From assembly GCA_003116995.1 (NCBI GenBank), contig BDSL01000008.1, forward strand, positions 248,001 through 312,000: a stretch of DNA of 64,000 nucleotides, given 5' to 3'. The notes beneath the pieces were generated by a model, which worked only from the letters and a program-made list of their open reading frames with translations, searched no databases and was not told the DNA's origin. The stretch's first letter is position 1; the number at the start of each line of letters is the position of its first letter. The position numbers and the translations under genes are program-made. This document shows, piece by piece, positions 1 through 10,533 of the stretch. Source of the DNA: Yamagishiella unicocca (taxonomy: Eukaryota > Chlorophyta > Chlorophyceae > Chlamydomonadales > Volvocaceae).

Positions 1-3000
1 AGGGGGCTGCGGAGGGTGCTGCTGCAGCGGGACCGCCTCCACCTCACCCGCGCCCCCCGCAGCCAGCACCTCCTCCTCCTCCACCCCCTCGACCTTCCTC
101 GACCCAGTTGATGCGAGTACGGCAGCCGGTGCTGGGGCCGGCAGGAGCGCTGGACCGCCGCCGCCGTCGCCGCCTCCGCCGCGGCTGCTGCTGCTGCCGC
201 TGCCGCTGCTGCTACTGCCGCTGGTGACGGAGCTGTTTCCTGCTGGCGGCGCCGTGACGTCATCGGGAGGAGCGAGAGCGCCGCCGTTTCGCGTTCCGTT
301 GTGTTTTTGGACGGCACCCGTCGCTCCAGCGCCGTCATCGCCGCGCCGATAGCCTCCTCCTCCTCCTCCTCTTTCCCCGCCTCCTCGTACTCCTCCACCG
401 CCTCCCCCTCCTCCTCCCCCCAGGTACGCTCCACTCGCCATGTTGCGGTGGAACACGCCCCGGTCCAGAACCTGGCGCAGGGTGCCCAAGTCGCAGTACT
501 CCTGAGAGGGGAGTGAGAGGATGCAGGGGGCAATGAGGCAAGGCGCGGGCCGGGCCGGGGCGGGCTGTGTTCAAAACTGTTCATAAAGTAAAGCGGCAGC
601 GTGCGTGGCTCCCATCCCGTCCAGCGGCTCTCGAGGTCCGTGGTATGCAGCGAAGTGAGGGAGGCATGAGGTACCAAAGGGGTTTGCGCGGGGGTTGCGT
701 GCGGGTGTGAAGGCATCAGTGATGTACGGCGGTTGGTGATTGTACGAATTGCGGCACACCCACTCACCAGGACGAGCTGCAGTTCGTAGCCGTGGGGCTC
801 TGGCTCTCGGCTCGAGGGAGGGGTGAGCCTGGAGCTGCTGGGTACTGTGGCGCCCGCGGCGGTGGCGGTGGTGGTGGCGGCGGTGGCGGCGGCGGTGTCG
901 CTGCTTCCGCCGCCCCGTACCACCAGAGTGCTGTCCATGACGGCGCGGAAGCTGTAGCTGTAGGTCTGACGGCGGGCGAAGCGGCGGCGGCGGCGGCGGG
1001 GGAAGCGGGGTGGTAAGCGGAATGTCAAGTAGTACACATGCACGCCGCAATTGGAAGTAAGTGACAGTTCTCTGTTGCCTGTTTTCATTGCTAGACGATA
1101 CCGCAAGCAGGGCGGCGAGGTGGACATACAGCAGGTGGCCTGGCTGCCGAAGTGATGGGGCTGGAGAGGCCGGTTCAAGATGCCAAGAAGCGAAGGCGAC
1201 AGTCGTGGAAGGAAGGACCGAGTCGATGAGTGCGTGCAGCGGGTCAATAAGTAGCGGCACCTCGCCGGTAGCAGCGGCCTCCCTGCCCCTGCCCACGTAA
1301 GCCGGATACTATGTCAGCAGCGCCGCCCCCTGCCAGCGTGCGCCCCCCTGCCAGCGTGCGCCCCCCTGCCAGCGTGCGCCCCCCTGCCAGCGTGCGCCCC
1401 CCTGCCAGCGTGCGCCCACAAAATCGGTGTCCGACGACCATGCTATGCTCCAACTATCCTATCCGTGTCGTGTAAACGGTTTTTATGCCACCCCCTGCCC
1501 ACGTAAGCCGGATACCTTGTCAGCGGCCCCCCTCCCCCTGCCCATGTCGGGTCGTTCCCTGCACGCAGCGCGCGCAAGTCGCCCTCGAAGGGCACGACAT
1601 GAGGTGCCGGCCGCCGGGCGCACGTGCCCATCCAACCTCCCACGGATAACTGCTTCCGCGCGGCGCACACGTCCTGTTGGGATGGCGGCGCGCAGAGGTG
1701 CGCCCGCCGGCATGCATGCAGGCAGCAGCAGCTGCCGCAGCAGCGCGTCAGAGCCTCTGCAACCCCCGCCGCCTCGTCGAGGTCTTAAGGGCGCAAACGC
1801 CGCACCCCGCCCCACAGCCTCCTCGTGCTCCCTTCCCCCCTGCCTTTTTCGCGTCAACGGTTTTCACGCCACCCCCCCCCTCTCCCTCCGCTGGCCCCCT
1901 TCACCTGCACCAGGTTCGGGTGGCTGAGCGCCGAGCTGACCGCCGCCTCCATGACGGCGATGTGCTGCAGCCGCTCGTCCCGGGTGAGGCTGGCGGGCAG
2001 CATCAACACCTTCAGCGCCACCACGGTGCCCTGCCAGATGCCTGCAGCCAGCCAGCCAGCCAGCCAGCCGGCCAACCCGCCGACGAGGCAGCAAGGCAGC
2101 CAGGCAGCAAGGGACCAGCCAGGCAGGCGGCAGCCGTGGATGGAGGGCAAGGCGCGGGGGCGCGGGGATGGGAGCGGTGATACACACGTACTTGAACACG
2201 TGTTTTAAATGTGCACACCTTTTTTAAGTAAGCAACTTCCTCTTGAAAACACACATATGCCCACCCACCGACCCACCGACCCGCCGACCCGCCGGCCCAC
2301 CGACCCACCTTTGTACACCCTAGCAAACGATCCGTGCCCAATGGCCTCCAGGACCTGCACCGGAGCGGCCTGGCGGCTTGCTGCCAGCTGGCGCCGCACG
2401 GCCTCCACGCGTGCAGGCTCTGCGGGCGGTCGCGTTGGGGCGGCGGGCGAGCAGCAGGTGGCCAGGAGGACAGGGGCCGTGGGGTTGGACGTCTGGGCCG
2501 TGGGATGTGTGCATGCACGTAAAGCTGCGCAGTCAGTCAGGGTCTCCGCCCTTTGGTGGTGCTTGGATGCGGTAGTCACCTTTCATCAGCATCTCTTTGT
2601 CGCCGTCGCTTGCGTTAAGCGACAGCTGTTGCTGCTTCCCCATCCGTGTGGGAGTCGCGCCGCCGCCGTCACTCGCCGCGGGGGCCAGGGCCCTCGCCGC
2701 CTCCAAGGCCGCCGCTGCCGCCGCCGCCGTGAAGGCCGAGCCCGACGCGCCGCTGCCTCGGCTGCGGGTCAAGGCGATGGACGAAAGAGGGTGAAGGCGG
2801 CCGCCGCCTGTACAAGCTCCTCACCCCCTTGACCTGACGCCTTCAGCCAATACGCAGTTGGCGGTTAGACAGTTGGACGGCAGTTGAGCGTCGAGAACTT
2901 GGGGGCCCCACGGGGCCCCACTCACCCGGGTGGTCCATACGGCGACCGCCGATGACCACTCCCTCGGCCCACACTCCCACCCAACGAGTAGCCCTCCTCC

Positions 3001-5130
3001 TCCAGGGAGGACGAGGCGGCCGCGGTCGCGTCGGCCGCGGCGGCGGCGCGGCGGCGACGACTGCGGCGCCTCCAGAGGGCTGGCGTGATGACGCATCCAG
3101 CGATGGCCGCTGCGCGCGCAGGGAGCGAGGAAGGTCCGGTGCCAGGCGGCACGAGGACCGGCGCAAAGTGAACCCTCTGAATCTGACCCGCACGCGCCGT
3201 TTACAACTTTACATCCCAACGGCAGCTGTGATGCGGCGCGTGACATGCAGCAAGCTCACCAGCGCTCGGCGTTTCGGCGGCATCCTCCATCCCCACCGCG
3301 TTGCCCGGTTCCCAGACTCGCCCCGAAACCTTCCCACCGCCTCGACATGCCGTACAAGGACGTCACCCAGGGATCAGCCGCAAGGAAAAACCCACCTCCC
3401 AGGCCCAAGCCCAGCCCCAGGCCCAGGCCCAGAGCCAGCGCCGTGTGCGTTCCGTCTTGAGGCGGTTGCTGGCCCGCAGCCGCCACCTCGGTGCCCCTCC
3501 TCAATGCGGCCGCCGACTGGCTCGCCGGCGAGTCGAGGTCATCGCCGTGCTCGGCCAGTGCGTCCATGACGCATCGCTCCGCGCCTCGAACGGCAACACA
3601 GTCCTCGGCGACCTCCCAGTCGCAAGCCATGAAGGAGTTGACGTACCTGTTGGGATTGGGACCCGGCGGGGGGAGGAGGGAGGGCGGCGGCGTGACGGCG
3701 GTGACAGTGGGATGAGGTTGGCGCGAAGGGCCGAAAACCAGAAACCCTTCTCGCTCCCGTTGTCGTAACGGTTACAGTGGGTTCCAGACCAAGAGGTAGA
3801 ACCATCGGGCGCATCGCCTGACACTGAAAAAGACGCCCCGTTGTTGCGCGAAGAGGCAAGATCCTTTGGTGTAATGAAAAGGTGGATTCTTTTGTCAGGC
3901 GAACGAAAAGGACGTTTGCCGGGAGCGTATGATCCAAATGGCTGCGTTGCCTTATTGGTGCCTATCATCAGCTCATCAGCGGACGAAAGCGTGATGCGCG
4001 ACTGGATTGGTGCGGAGGTGTGCGAGGCGCGGTTCGGCTGCGAGCGAAGGCAAGCAGCACCGCGATAGGAGAGGCAGGAAGGAAACAACCAACTGCACTC
4101 GGTGCGCGCGTACGACATCCTGGATCCTGCGATAACGGCTTGCAACGCGTTCGGGGTACAGTACCTACGGTTGTTACCCACTTCACGTAAGCGCGCCATG
4201 CGCAGCCCCCAATAACTGCACTCACGTGATGCTGTACCCGCCGTTGTTGGCAAGCGTCGAGTCCAGGACCTGCGTCGTGTACAACACGTCGTACAGCTTG
4301 AGGTACGGCGACCTGCACATCAAGCCGGGCGCCGGCGGCGGCACCGCCGTCTTCAGCGGCGGGCCGGTTGGGCCGCTTTGGTTGCGCGTCGTGGTGGTGG
4401 CGGTGGTGGTGGTGGTGGTCGACCAGCACAGCGGCGGCGAGGACAACAGCTCCACTGTCTGCCCCGCCTTGGTCTGATCACGACCCGTGGGTCGCGGCAG
4501 GCTGCGGAAGTTCTCCAGGGCCATGGGGAGGGGCAGGCAGGACACCCGGTGCTGCACGCAGTCCTCGATGCGCACCACGCCGCCTGGACTGACGGCCATG
4601 AAGTCCAGGTGCGCTGAGATGCGGGTGAGGCCCCGCCACAGCTCCAGCCCGCGCAGCCGCAGCTCAGCGCCGGGGGCTAGGCGGATCCTGGCAGGCAGGA
4701 ACGCAAAGTCCAGCTGCGTGAGGTTGAGGGGCCGCGGGGGCTGCGGGGGCTGTTGCTGGCCCCGCGGCGGCGGCGGCGGTGGCTGCGGCCAGGGCTGCGG
4801 GGACTGGGGGTTGGCTGTGCGCGCGCTCCGCGTGGCGCTGGTGGGCGCGGGTGTGGCTTGCGCCGTGGCGGCGGACGCAAAGTTGCCGCCCAGTAGGGTG
4901 ACATTGCGGGCGATCTGGATGGGCTGCTGCGGCGCTTCGTCCACTCTGAGGACCAAATCCTGCGGCAGCAGAATCACTGTGACCTCCGGCTGCTGGAGCA
5001 GCTGGAAAAAGGCGCGGGTGGTGCGAGCTGATGGGGCCGAGAGGAGAGCCTCTGACGGCTGGGCCGCCGCAGGCCGCGGCGCGTCGATGCACAGCAGGAG
5101 GAGCAGGACTAGGGCTAAGCTGAGCTGCAT
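1..5130 (-). CDS. Receptor-like protein kinase (TKL-type), 3' end beyond the window
   Basis: The gene starts at 5130 with a signal peptide (MQLSLALVLLLLLC...). The first exon (4226-5130) encodes an ectodomain with a Pro/Gln-rich linker and joins in phase to an exon starting at 3646 (T-YVNSFMACDW), which carries a Leu-Gly repeat. Lower down the kinase N-lobe is spread over exons at about 2309-2419 (glycine loop GHGSFARVYK), 1905-2041 (VVALKVL with the ATP-binding Lys, then HPNLVQ), 768-965 (YELQLVL) and from 501 downwards (hinge EYCDLGTLRQVLDRG). The frame then enters Gly/Glu/Ala-rich low-complexity sequence and leaves the window before any catalytic HRD or DFG motif. A membrane span should lie between 3.3 and 2.8 kb, but I could not place it. 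Signal peptide plus ectodomain plus kinase is a common volvocine architecture; the ligand is unknown. The exons between 3.26 and 2.42 kb are unresolved. Confidence 0.75.
1329..1415. repeat. 18-bp tandem repeat in a kinase intron
   Basis: About five near-perfect copies of the unit CCAGCGTGCGCCCCCCTG, inside the intron between the kinase exons at 768-965 and 1905-2041. The array lies next to a dispersed intron repeat at 1432-1500. Confidence 0.9.
1432..1500 (-). repeat. Dispersed intron repeat, family A
   Basis: Read on the minus strand (sense for the kinase gene), it has a G-run, then GGCATAAAAACCGTTTACAC, and ends GGAGCATAGCATGG. Related copies lie at 1842-1880, 12073-12130, 34618-34660, 43589-43637 and 45345-45380, all in introns. 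The ending GTTGGAGCATAGC links it to family B (40535-40612). Confidence 0.75.
1842..1880 (-). repeat. Dispersed intron repeat, family A, near a 5' splice site
   Basis: On the kinase sense strand the exon ends at 1905 (GTGCAG|GTGAAG) and the repeat follows about 25 bases later as a G-run plus GGCGTGAAAACCGTTGACGC. It is a diverged copy of the 1432-1500 element, in sense orientation next to a donor. Confidence 0.6.
3762..3838 (+). repeat. MITE-like dispersed repeat, copy 1
   Basis: The core CATCGGGCGCATCGCCTGAC, followed by ACTGAAAAAGACGC, is shared with 63183-63230 and, diverged, with 63682-63815. It is preceded here by GTCGTAACGGTTACAGTGG, which resembles the terminal inverted repeat of the 63682 copy. 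It lies in the kinase intron between the exon ending at 4226 and the exon starting at 3646. Confidence 0.7.
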
Positions 5131-6705
5131 TTTTTGCCCTTCCTAGGATAGGTGTTACTGTGGAATCCAAAGAGGCCCCAAAGGAAGCAGCCACGTGTCC
5201 CCCTGTGGCGCCATTTCCCAAGGTGGGCTTGCGATGCCTACGCAAACGAGTTAACGGGTCGCGGGTGTAGCGAGCATGGCTGAGAAGGATATCGTTTGTT
5301 ATTCGCGCGACTATAGTGGTATTGGCTGCGCGCATTGAGCCATGGACCCGATACATCAACTCATCGGAGCAAAACACGCTTTGGCATCGATCAGGATACG
5401 CAAGAACTTTGAAGCTAGAATGGACGTCGAATCGGCGTGCGTTCCATACTTTGCACTCCTGTGCAGTGCACGTACCCGTGGGTCGTTGAGCGTCTCGGTG
5501 TCTCGGCGCGACGCTGCCCAGACCTGCCCAAGTTTCCAGCCTCGGTAAACACAGGCCAAAGAATGATAAGCAATCCAGCAGTCTGACCCGGCAATTCACT
5601 TTTAAGCCGCTTTATTCTGTTAATCGGTTGTTAGGCTGCGCGATCGTCACGTATCTCGTACCAATATGCTCACTTTCCAAGGCAACCAGCGGCTAGGGCG
5701 GAAGGAAGACACCTAGATTTTTTGCCGGATTCGCCGGGGGACGATCACTGCGCGCTGCTTACGACAGTCATGACGAGTACGACGCAAAACCACAGACATA
5801 TCTTTTCAGAGCGGACATCATCTGGGTCGGCAATTCACATTACCCGCTTTTCATGCCGGCCACACTATCGAGGATTGTAATTACCAATTACAATGCACCC
5901 ATATTGCAAGGGCTGGGCGTCCCGTTGTCGTGGATGTCCGGAATCCAATTTGAAGCTTCAAACGGATAGCGCAAAGGACGAATAAAAGGCCCCTCCTCCC
6001 CAACAAACAACGCTATGCACCAGCTCGTCTATCCTCCTATTCCTGGAATCCTAACTAAGACCCTATATGCCCCGACACCACCGTCTCGCCGCGCTTTGCA
6101 ACTCGGGAGGGCAGCTGACGGGCCCAGCAGCACTTGCTCGGGCACCGATCATCCCGGGGGCCCCGAACCAGGGCGTCAGTGTCGGTACGGCAGCAGCGGC
6201 GTGACGTCCGCGCACACCGTGCCGCATCAACAGTCAAGAGCGCTGATAGCGCGCCAAACATGTGCACAGTCTGGTCAAGTTGTCACAAACAAACAGTGTA
6301 TGACTATAGCCTACCTAGGGGCAGGGAGCAAGCTCCCGATGGCCCTTACGGAGCCCGTCGCGTCCCCGCAGGCGCATACCGTGTATATGTCAGGTAGTAA
6401 AAGAAGTCCTGCACAAGAAAGTTCCCGCCCGCGGAGGGGTACCGTACCCAGCGGCGACGGACGATGAGGCCGCCGCGCCGCTCATTAGACATACGGACCC
6501 CCTCGCAGCAGAACATCGGCGACAGCAGCAAAGAATTCGGGGCGCGCCGGCGTCTGCCGCCAGCCAGCGCCGTATTCCTCCCGAAAGTCCCACACGCAGG
6601 GAGCCTAAACACTCCCGCGCCCTTCCCCCTATCTCTGGCGCCCGCGGCACGGCATTAAGCTGCGCAGCTCAGCCGCGTCGCTAATGACCCGTCGCTGTGC
6701 TCCAC
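5131..6705. other. Intergenic: kinase promoter side and GSA 3' UTR
   Basis: No supported coding region. The left part is the 5' flank of the receptor-like kinase. The right part should be the 3' UTR of GSA, ending near the minus-strand TGTAA signal at 5888-5892. Open frames of 60-150 codons here show no family signature and no consistent splice signals. Confidence 0.6.
5874..5894. terminator. Palindromic TGTAA polyadenylation signal candidate
   Basis: A perfect 9-bp inverted repeat with a 3-bp spacer (ATTGTAATT ACC AATTACAAT) places TGTAA, the volvocine polyadenylation signal, on both strands. On the minus strand it would end GSA with a 3' UTR of about 0.8 kb. No nearer minus-strand TGTAA was found between 5.89 and 6.7 kb. 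Confidence 0.45.
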
Positions 6706-9700
6706 CTAGATGCGCGCGAAGGCGCGGCGAGCAGCGGCGACGGTGGCGTCCACGTCAGCCTCCGTGTGCGCCAGGCTGGTGAAGCCTGCCTCGAACTGCG
6801 AGGGCGCCAGGTAGACGCCCTCCTCGAGCATGGCGCGGTGGAAGCGGGCGAACTTGGCGGTGTCGGCAGCCAGGGCGTCCTCGAAGCACGACACGGGGCC
6901 CTTGCAGAAGAAGAAGCCGAACATGCCTGCGTGGAGCATGGACCGAGACCGAAGGGCGCGGGTGAGGGAGGATCATCGGCGACCCAGAGCAAGGGAAGGG
7001 TTCGGGGGCAGGGACCCAAGGGCAGGGCGACCCAAATGGGGTGAGAAGCGCGGCGCTCCCACCACGTGTCATGGGCGCATGTCAGAACAGGGCCCTCCGG
7101 TAGGTCCGGTGCGTAAAACCAGCGATCCGTAAGGGGCATTCGCTCGGCCGGGTCCTTACCGCTGATGTTGCCGCCGGTGATGTCATGGCCGTACTCCTTG
7201 GCGGCGGCCATGAGGCCGTCGATGAGGCGCTTGGTGACCTTCTCCAGGTGCTCGTAGGCGCCGGGGCGGGCCAGGATCTCCAGGGTCTTGATGCCTGAGG
7301 GCGGAGCACAAAAGAGACAGATAAGGCAAGAAGGGTCAAAACCGCGTGCAGGGAGAGAGGGGAGGCCCGCGGCAAGGGCGCAACAGGCTCTCGAATGTTC
7401 CGCAGTGACCGTCTCTCGAATGTTCCGCAGTGACCGTGCAGCGAGATTCGCCGCGCAGAGACACAAGTAATTTCGGCAGGGGCCTTTCAGCGGGCGAGGA
7501 CTGCAGCCTGTATGCAAGTGCCCCGAGGACTAGTGCCCCCTCCGGACTGTGTTCCTCACCGGCGGTCATGGCCATGGGGTTGCCCGACAGGGTGCCGGCC
7601 TGGTACATGGGGCCGGCTGGGGCCACCATCTTCATGATCTCCTTCTTGCCTCCGTAAGCGCCCACCGGCAGCCCGCCACCAATGACCTTGCCCATGGTGG
7701 TCAGGTCGGGCGTGATGCCGAAGTACTCCTGGGCGCAGCCCTGGAAATCACGATACGACGTGGGGGTGGGGTGGGGGCGACCGCCATGGAGCAAGGGGAC
7801 ACGATCAGCCATACCGGGATACGATGCGTAAGGGGCTGGGATGAGTACGCGCAACCCCTGGGATTGCGTCAATGAGGCCCACAGCAGCTCGGTCAGGGTA
7901 GATCTCACACTACTCATCACGCCTGCTTGAGCCAACGCCATGCCCCCCCCCCGTGCGCCGAAGCCACGCCGCCTGCGATCCACACGATGGGGTCCCCACC
8001 CACCCACCACCCGCGCCCTCCCTCCCTCGCTCCGCCCCTCCCCTCCCCGACCCACCTTGGAGATACGGAAGCCCGTCATGACCTCGTCAAAGACAAGCAC
8101 GGCGCCCTCCGCCGTGCACATCTCCCGCAGTCCCTGCAGGAACTCCTTGGTTGGCACGATGAAGCCGCTGTTGCCGACCACCGGCTCAAGGATCAGACCC
8201 GCGATCTCGCCCTTGTTGGCCGCGAACAGCTCCCGGACCGAGTCCAGGTTGTTGTAGGTGGCGGTCAGGGTGGCGGCGGCGGTGGACTTGGGCACACCGG
8301 GGCTGTCCGGCAGGCCCAGGGTGATGACCCCCGAGCCGGCCTTGACCAGGAACGAGTCGGCGTGGCCGTGGTAGCAGCCGGTGAACTTGATGATCTTCTC
8401 GCGGCCGGTGTAGGCGCGCATCAGGCGCAGCACCGACAGGCAGGCCTCAGTGCCCGACGACACGAAGCGGACCATCTCCACGGAAGGCACGCGCTCAATG
8501 ACCATCTTGGCCAGGACGTTCTGGGCGAGAGCGTGAGAGAGGGCGAGAGCGGGTGCGCAGGAGGGCGGGTGAGCAGAACATGGGTGGGCGGCGACGACTG
8601 GCTGGCTTCAGGGGTTTACTTATATCATGGGTATGTAAGGATATGCATAGTGGATGGAGGTGTTGGATATGCATAGTGGATGGAGGTGTTGGGGCGGTCC
8701 GAGGAGTCCCGGTGCATGCGGCCGTGGGTGCTGTTGGAGACGCACGGATCATCGCTGCAGACTGAAACGCTGCTCGAGGGCACAGCATGCACGGCACGGG
8801 ACCAGGGCCTGCTACGAGGCGATAAGCGAGCCGACCCGATTTGGGTTTTAAGAGATAGTGGAGCAGGCTGCAATCAGATGCTACAGGGAGGGCCCAGTCA
8901 ACGGCTCCTGCACGGATTACACGGCAATGGCTGATTTACATCCTGGCGTTGCCGATGCGGGCTACATTTCACGCCAATGCGCAAGGATAATAGACGCGCA
9001 GGGCAAGAGGGCCGTCAACGTGTGCCTGCGTTGCTCCGACAGCTGCTGATGAGGATGCCGATCTCCAGCAGCCTTCGACTTGGGCAGCTGCCATGCGGGC
9101 TGCCGTCTTCTGTTGCCGCCAATTCTGAGCGCTGCCACCGTATTGGTCCATGACCGCGCTGGAACCAGGATAGGAGCTGGCCGTGTACCAGTGCTAAGTT
9201 TATGGCACGCTGGATGCTGAAGTTCAGATCGCGACTGGTTGCTGGGATGGCGCGGCTCGATGTTGTGTAGGCGGATGGGTCGAGGGGGAACAGAACCGTG
9301 AAATCTGCCAGCCCCGCAGGCAGGGCCGAGCCGTGGGTGTTGCGATACCATGTCCTGCTTTAAGGCTAAGGTGCAGGACACGATTTCGCCTGAGGCAATA
9401 CCAATAACTTCCTACTTTTCAGGCGATACTCGCACGTCGCTGCATGTGGGTTTCGGGTGGGTGGAGCGAGCCCTCTCCTCCACCGAATCCACGCGCGAAT
9501 ACAGCCATAATTGAGGTTGATCGCAATTATTGTCGTCTTATTATCCTACCTCCAGCTCGCAAGGCGCGCCGAAGCTGGTGCCCTTATCGATCTGCGCCTT
9601 GAGGGCAGAGTTGACCTCATCGTTCGCGTGGCCGACAATGGCCGGGCCCCAGCTGCCAACGTAGTCAATGTACTTGTTGCCATCAACATCGTAACAGTAG

Positions 9701-10069
9701 GCGCCCTTCACGCGGTCGAAAACGATGGGGCCGCCGCCCACGGAGCGGAATGCGCGCACGGGCGAGTTAACACCGCCGGGCAGAAGGTCCTGGGCCTCCT
9801 TGAAGATCTGTAGGGTGCGCAAATTGGGTAAATGGGCGAGGTCCTCCGCGCGTCTGCAACTTCGCGACTCCGGTCGCGATTATCCTGCTAACGAGGCTAG
9901 CGAACACGTAGAAGTGGATCTGTCCCGCTCTTACCTCCTCCGAGCGCTTGGTTACCAGCCTAGGGGGAGCAGCCACGGCGCGCACGGAGACGCTGCCGCG
10001 GACAGCGCGCGGGCGCTGCCCAGTGAAAGGGCGCTGGCCCTGCAGGGACTTGGCATTCAGCGACTGCAT
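6706..10069 (-). CDS. GSA1: Glutamate-1-semialdehyde 2,1-aminomutase, chloroplast
   Basis: This PLP enzyme converts glutamate-1-semialdehyde to 5-aminolevulinate, the last step of the plastid C5 route that feeds chlorophyll and heme synthesis. Six exons read 9935-10069, 9550-9807, 8056-8520, 7560-7740, 7160-7294 and 6706-6926. They sum to 1395 nt in frame (464 aa), close to the Chlamydomonas length. The first about 40 residues ([12 protein letters not shown]...) form a basic, Ser/Arg-rich transit peptide. Mature motifs include [63 protein letters not shown], the PLP-lysine region [18 protein letters not shown] and [13 protein letters not shown]. The ATG at 10069 is the only start consistent with known N termini. 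It diverges from the TPR gene. Light regulation is known for the Chlamydomonas gene but cannot be read from this sequence. Confidence 0.97.
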
Positions 10070-10533
10070 TTTGTTGAACGTAATGTTAGGAGCAGAAGTA
10101 ATTCGGTATGGGGGGCTCTGAAGGTCATGTCGCACTAAAGATCGGCACCTTGCATCTGCTCTCGTACGGTAGCGAGGCACCGCTTTACGTGAGGATCCAC
10201 GTAAATTGTTCCATGCGTTAGATCTGACGTAAGGCTTAGTGTCTACCGGTCCGGCATCACCATATTACTCGCACTTCGATTACAGCGCGCGTAAAGACAG
10301 AGCTGGTGGCGTATAGGTTTATGCATCTGAACCGCACGACCGACAAGATTGGCAATCAGCTCCGAGCGGCAACTAATTCATTCGTCATTAATCAAGAATA
10401 CAAAGAAATTATTTCTGCACTTGAAACCATTAGTACTTGCGCTGGCTTTCACAACGAATCCTTGACTTGGCATCCTTCGACGACCGGACTATACATAATT
10501 ATCAATTACCGGGTGCAACAACAAGATTAGAAG
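10070..10533. promoter_or_regulatory. Bidirectional promoter region between GSA and the TPR gene
   Basis: The two start codons (10069 minus, 10534 plus) are 464 bp apart with no other gene between them, so both promoters and 5' UTRs must lie here or very close. The stretch is AT-richer than the flanking exons. I see no unambiguous TATA box or known light element. Confidence 0.6.

Noticed and set aside
571..1296. Minus-strand frame of 241 codons with His/Arg runs
   Set aside because: Shares the strand of the kinase gene but not the reading frame of the kinase exon 768-965 (TYSYSFRAVMDSTLVV...YELQLVL).
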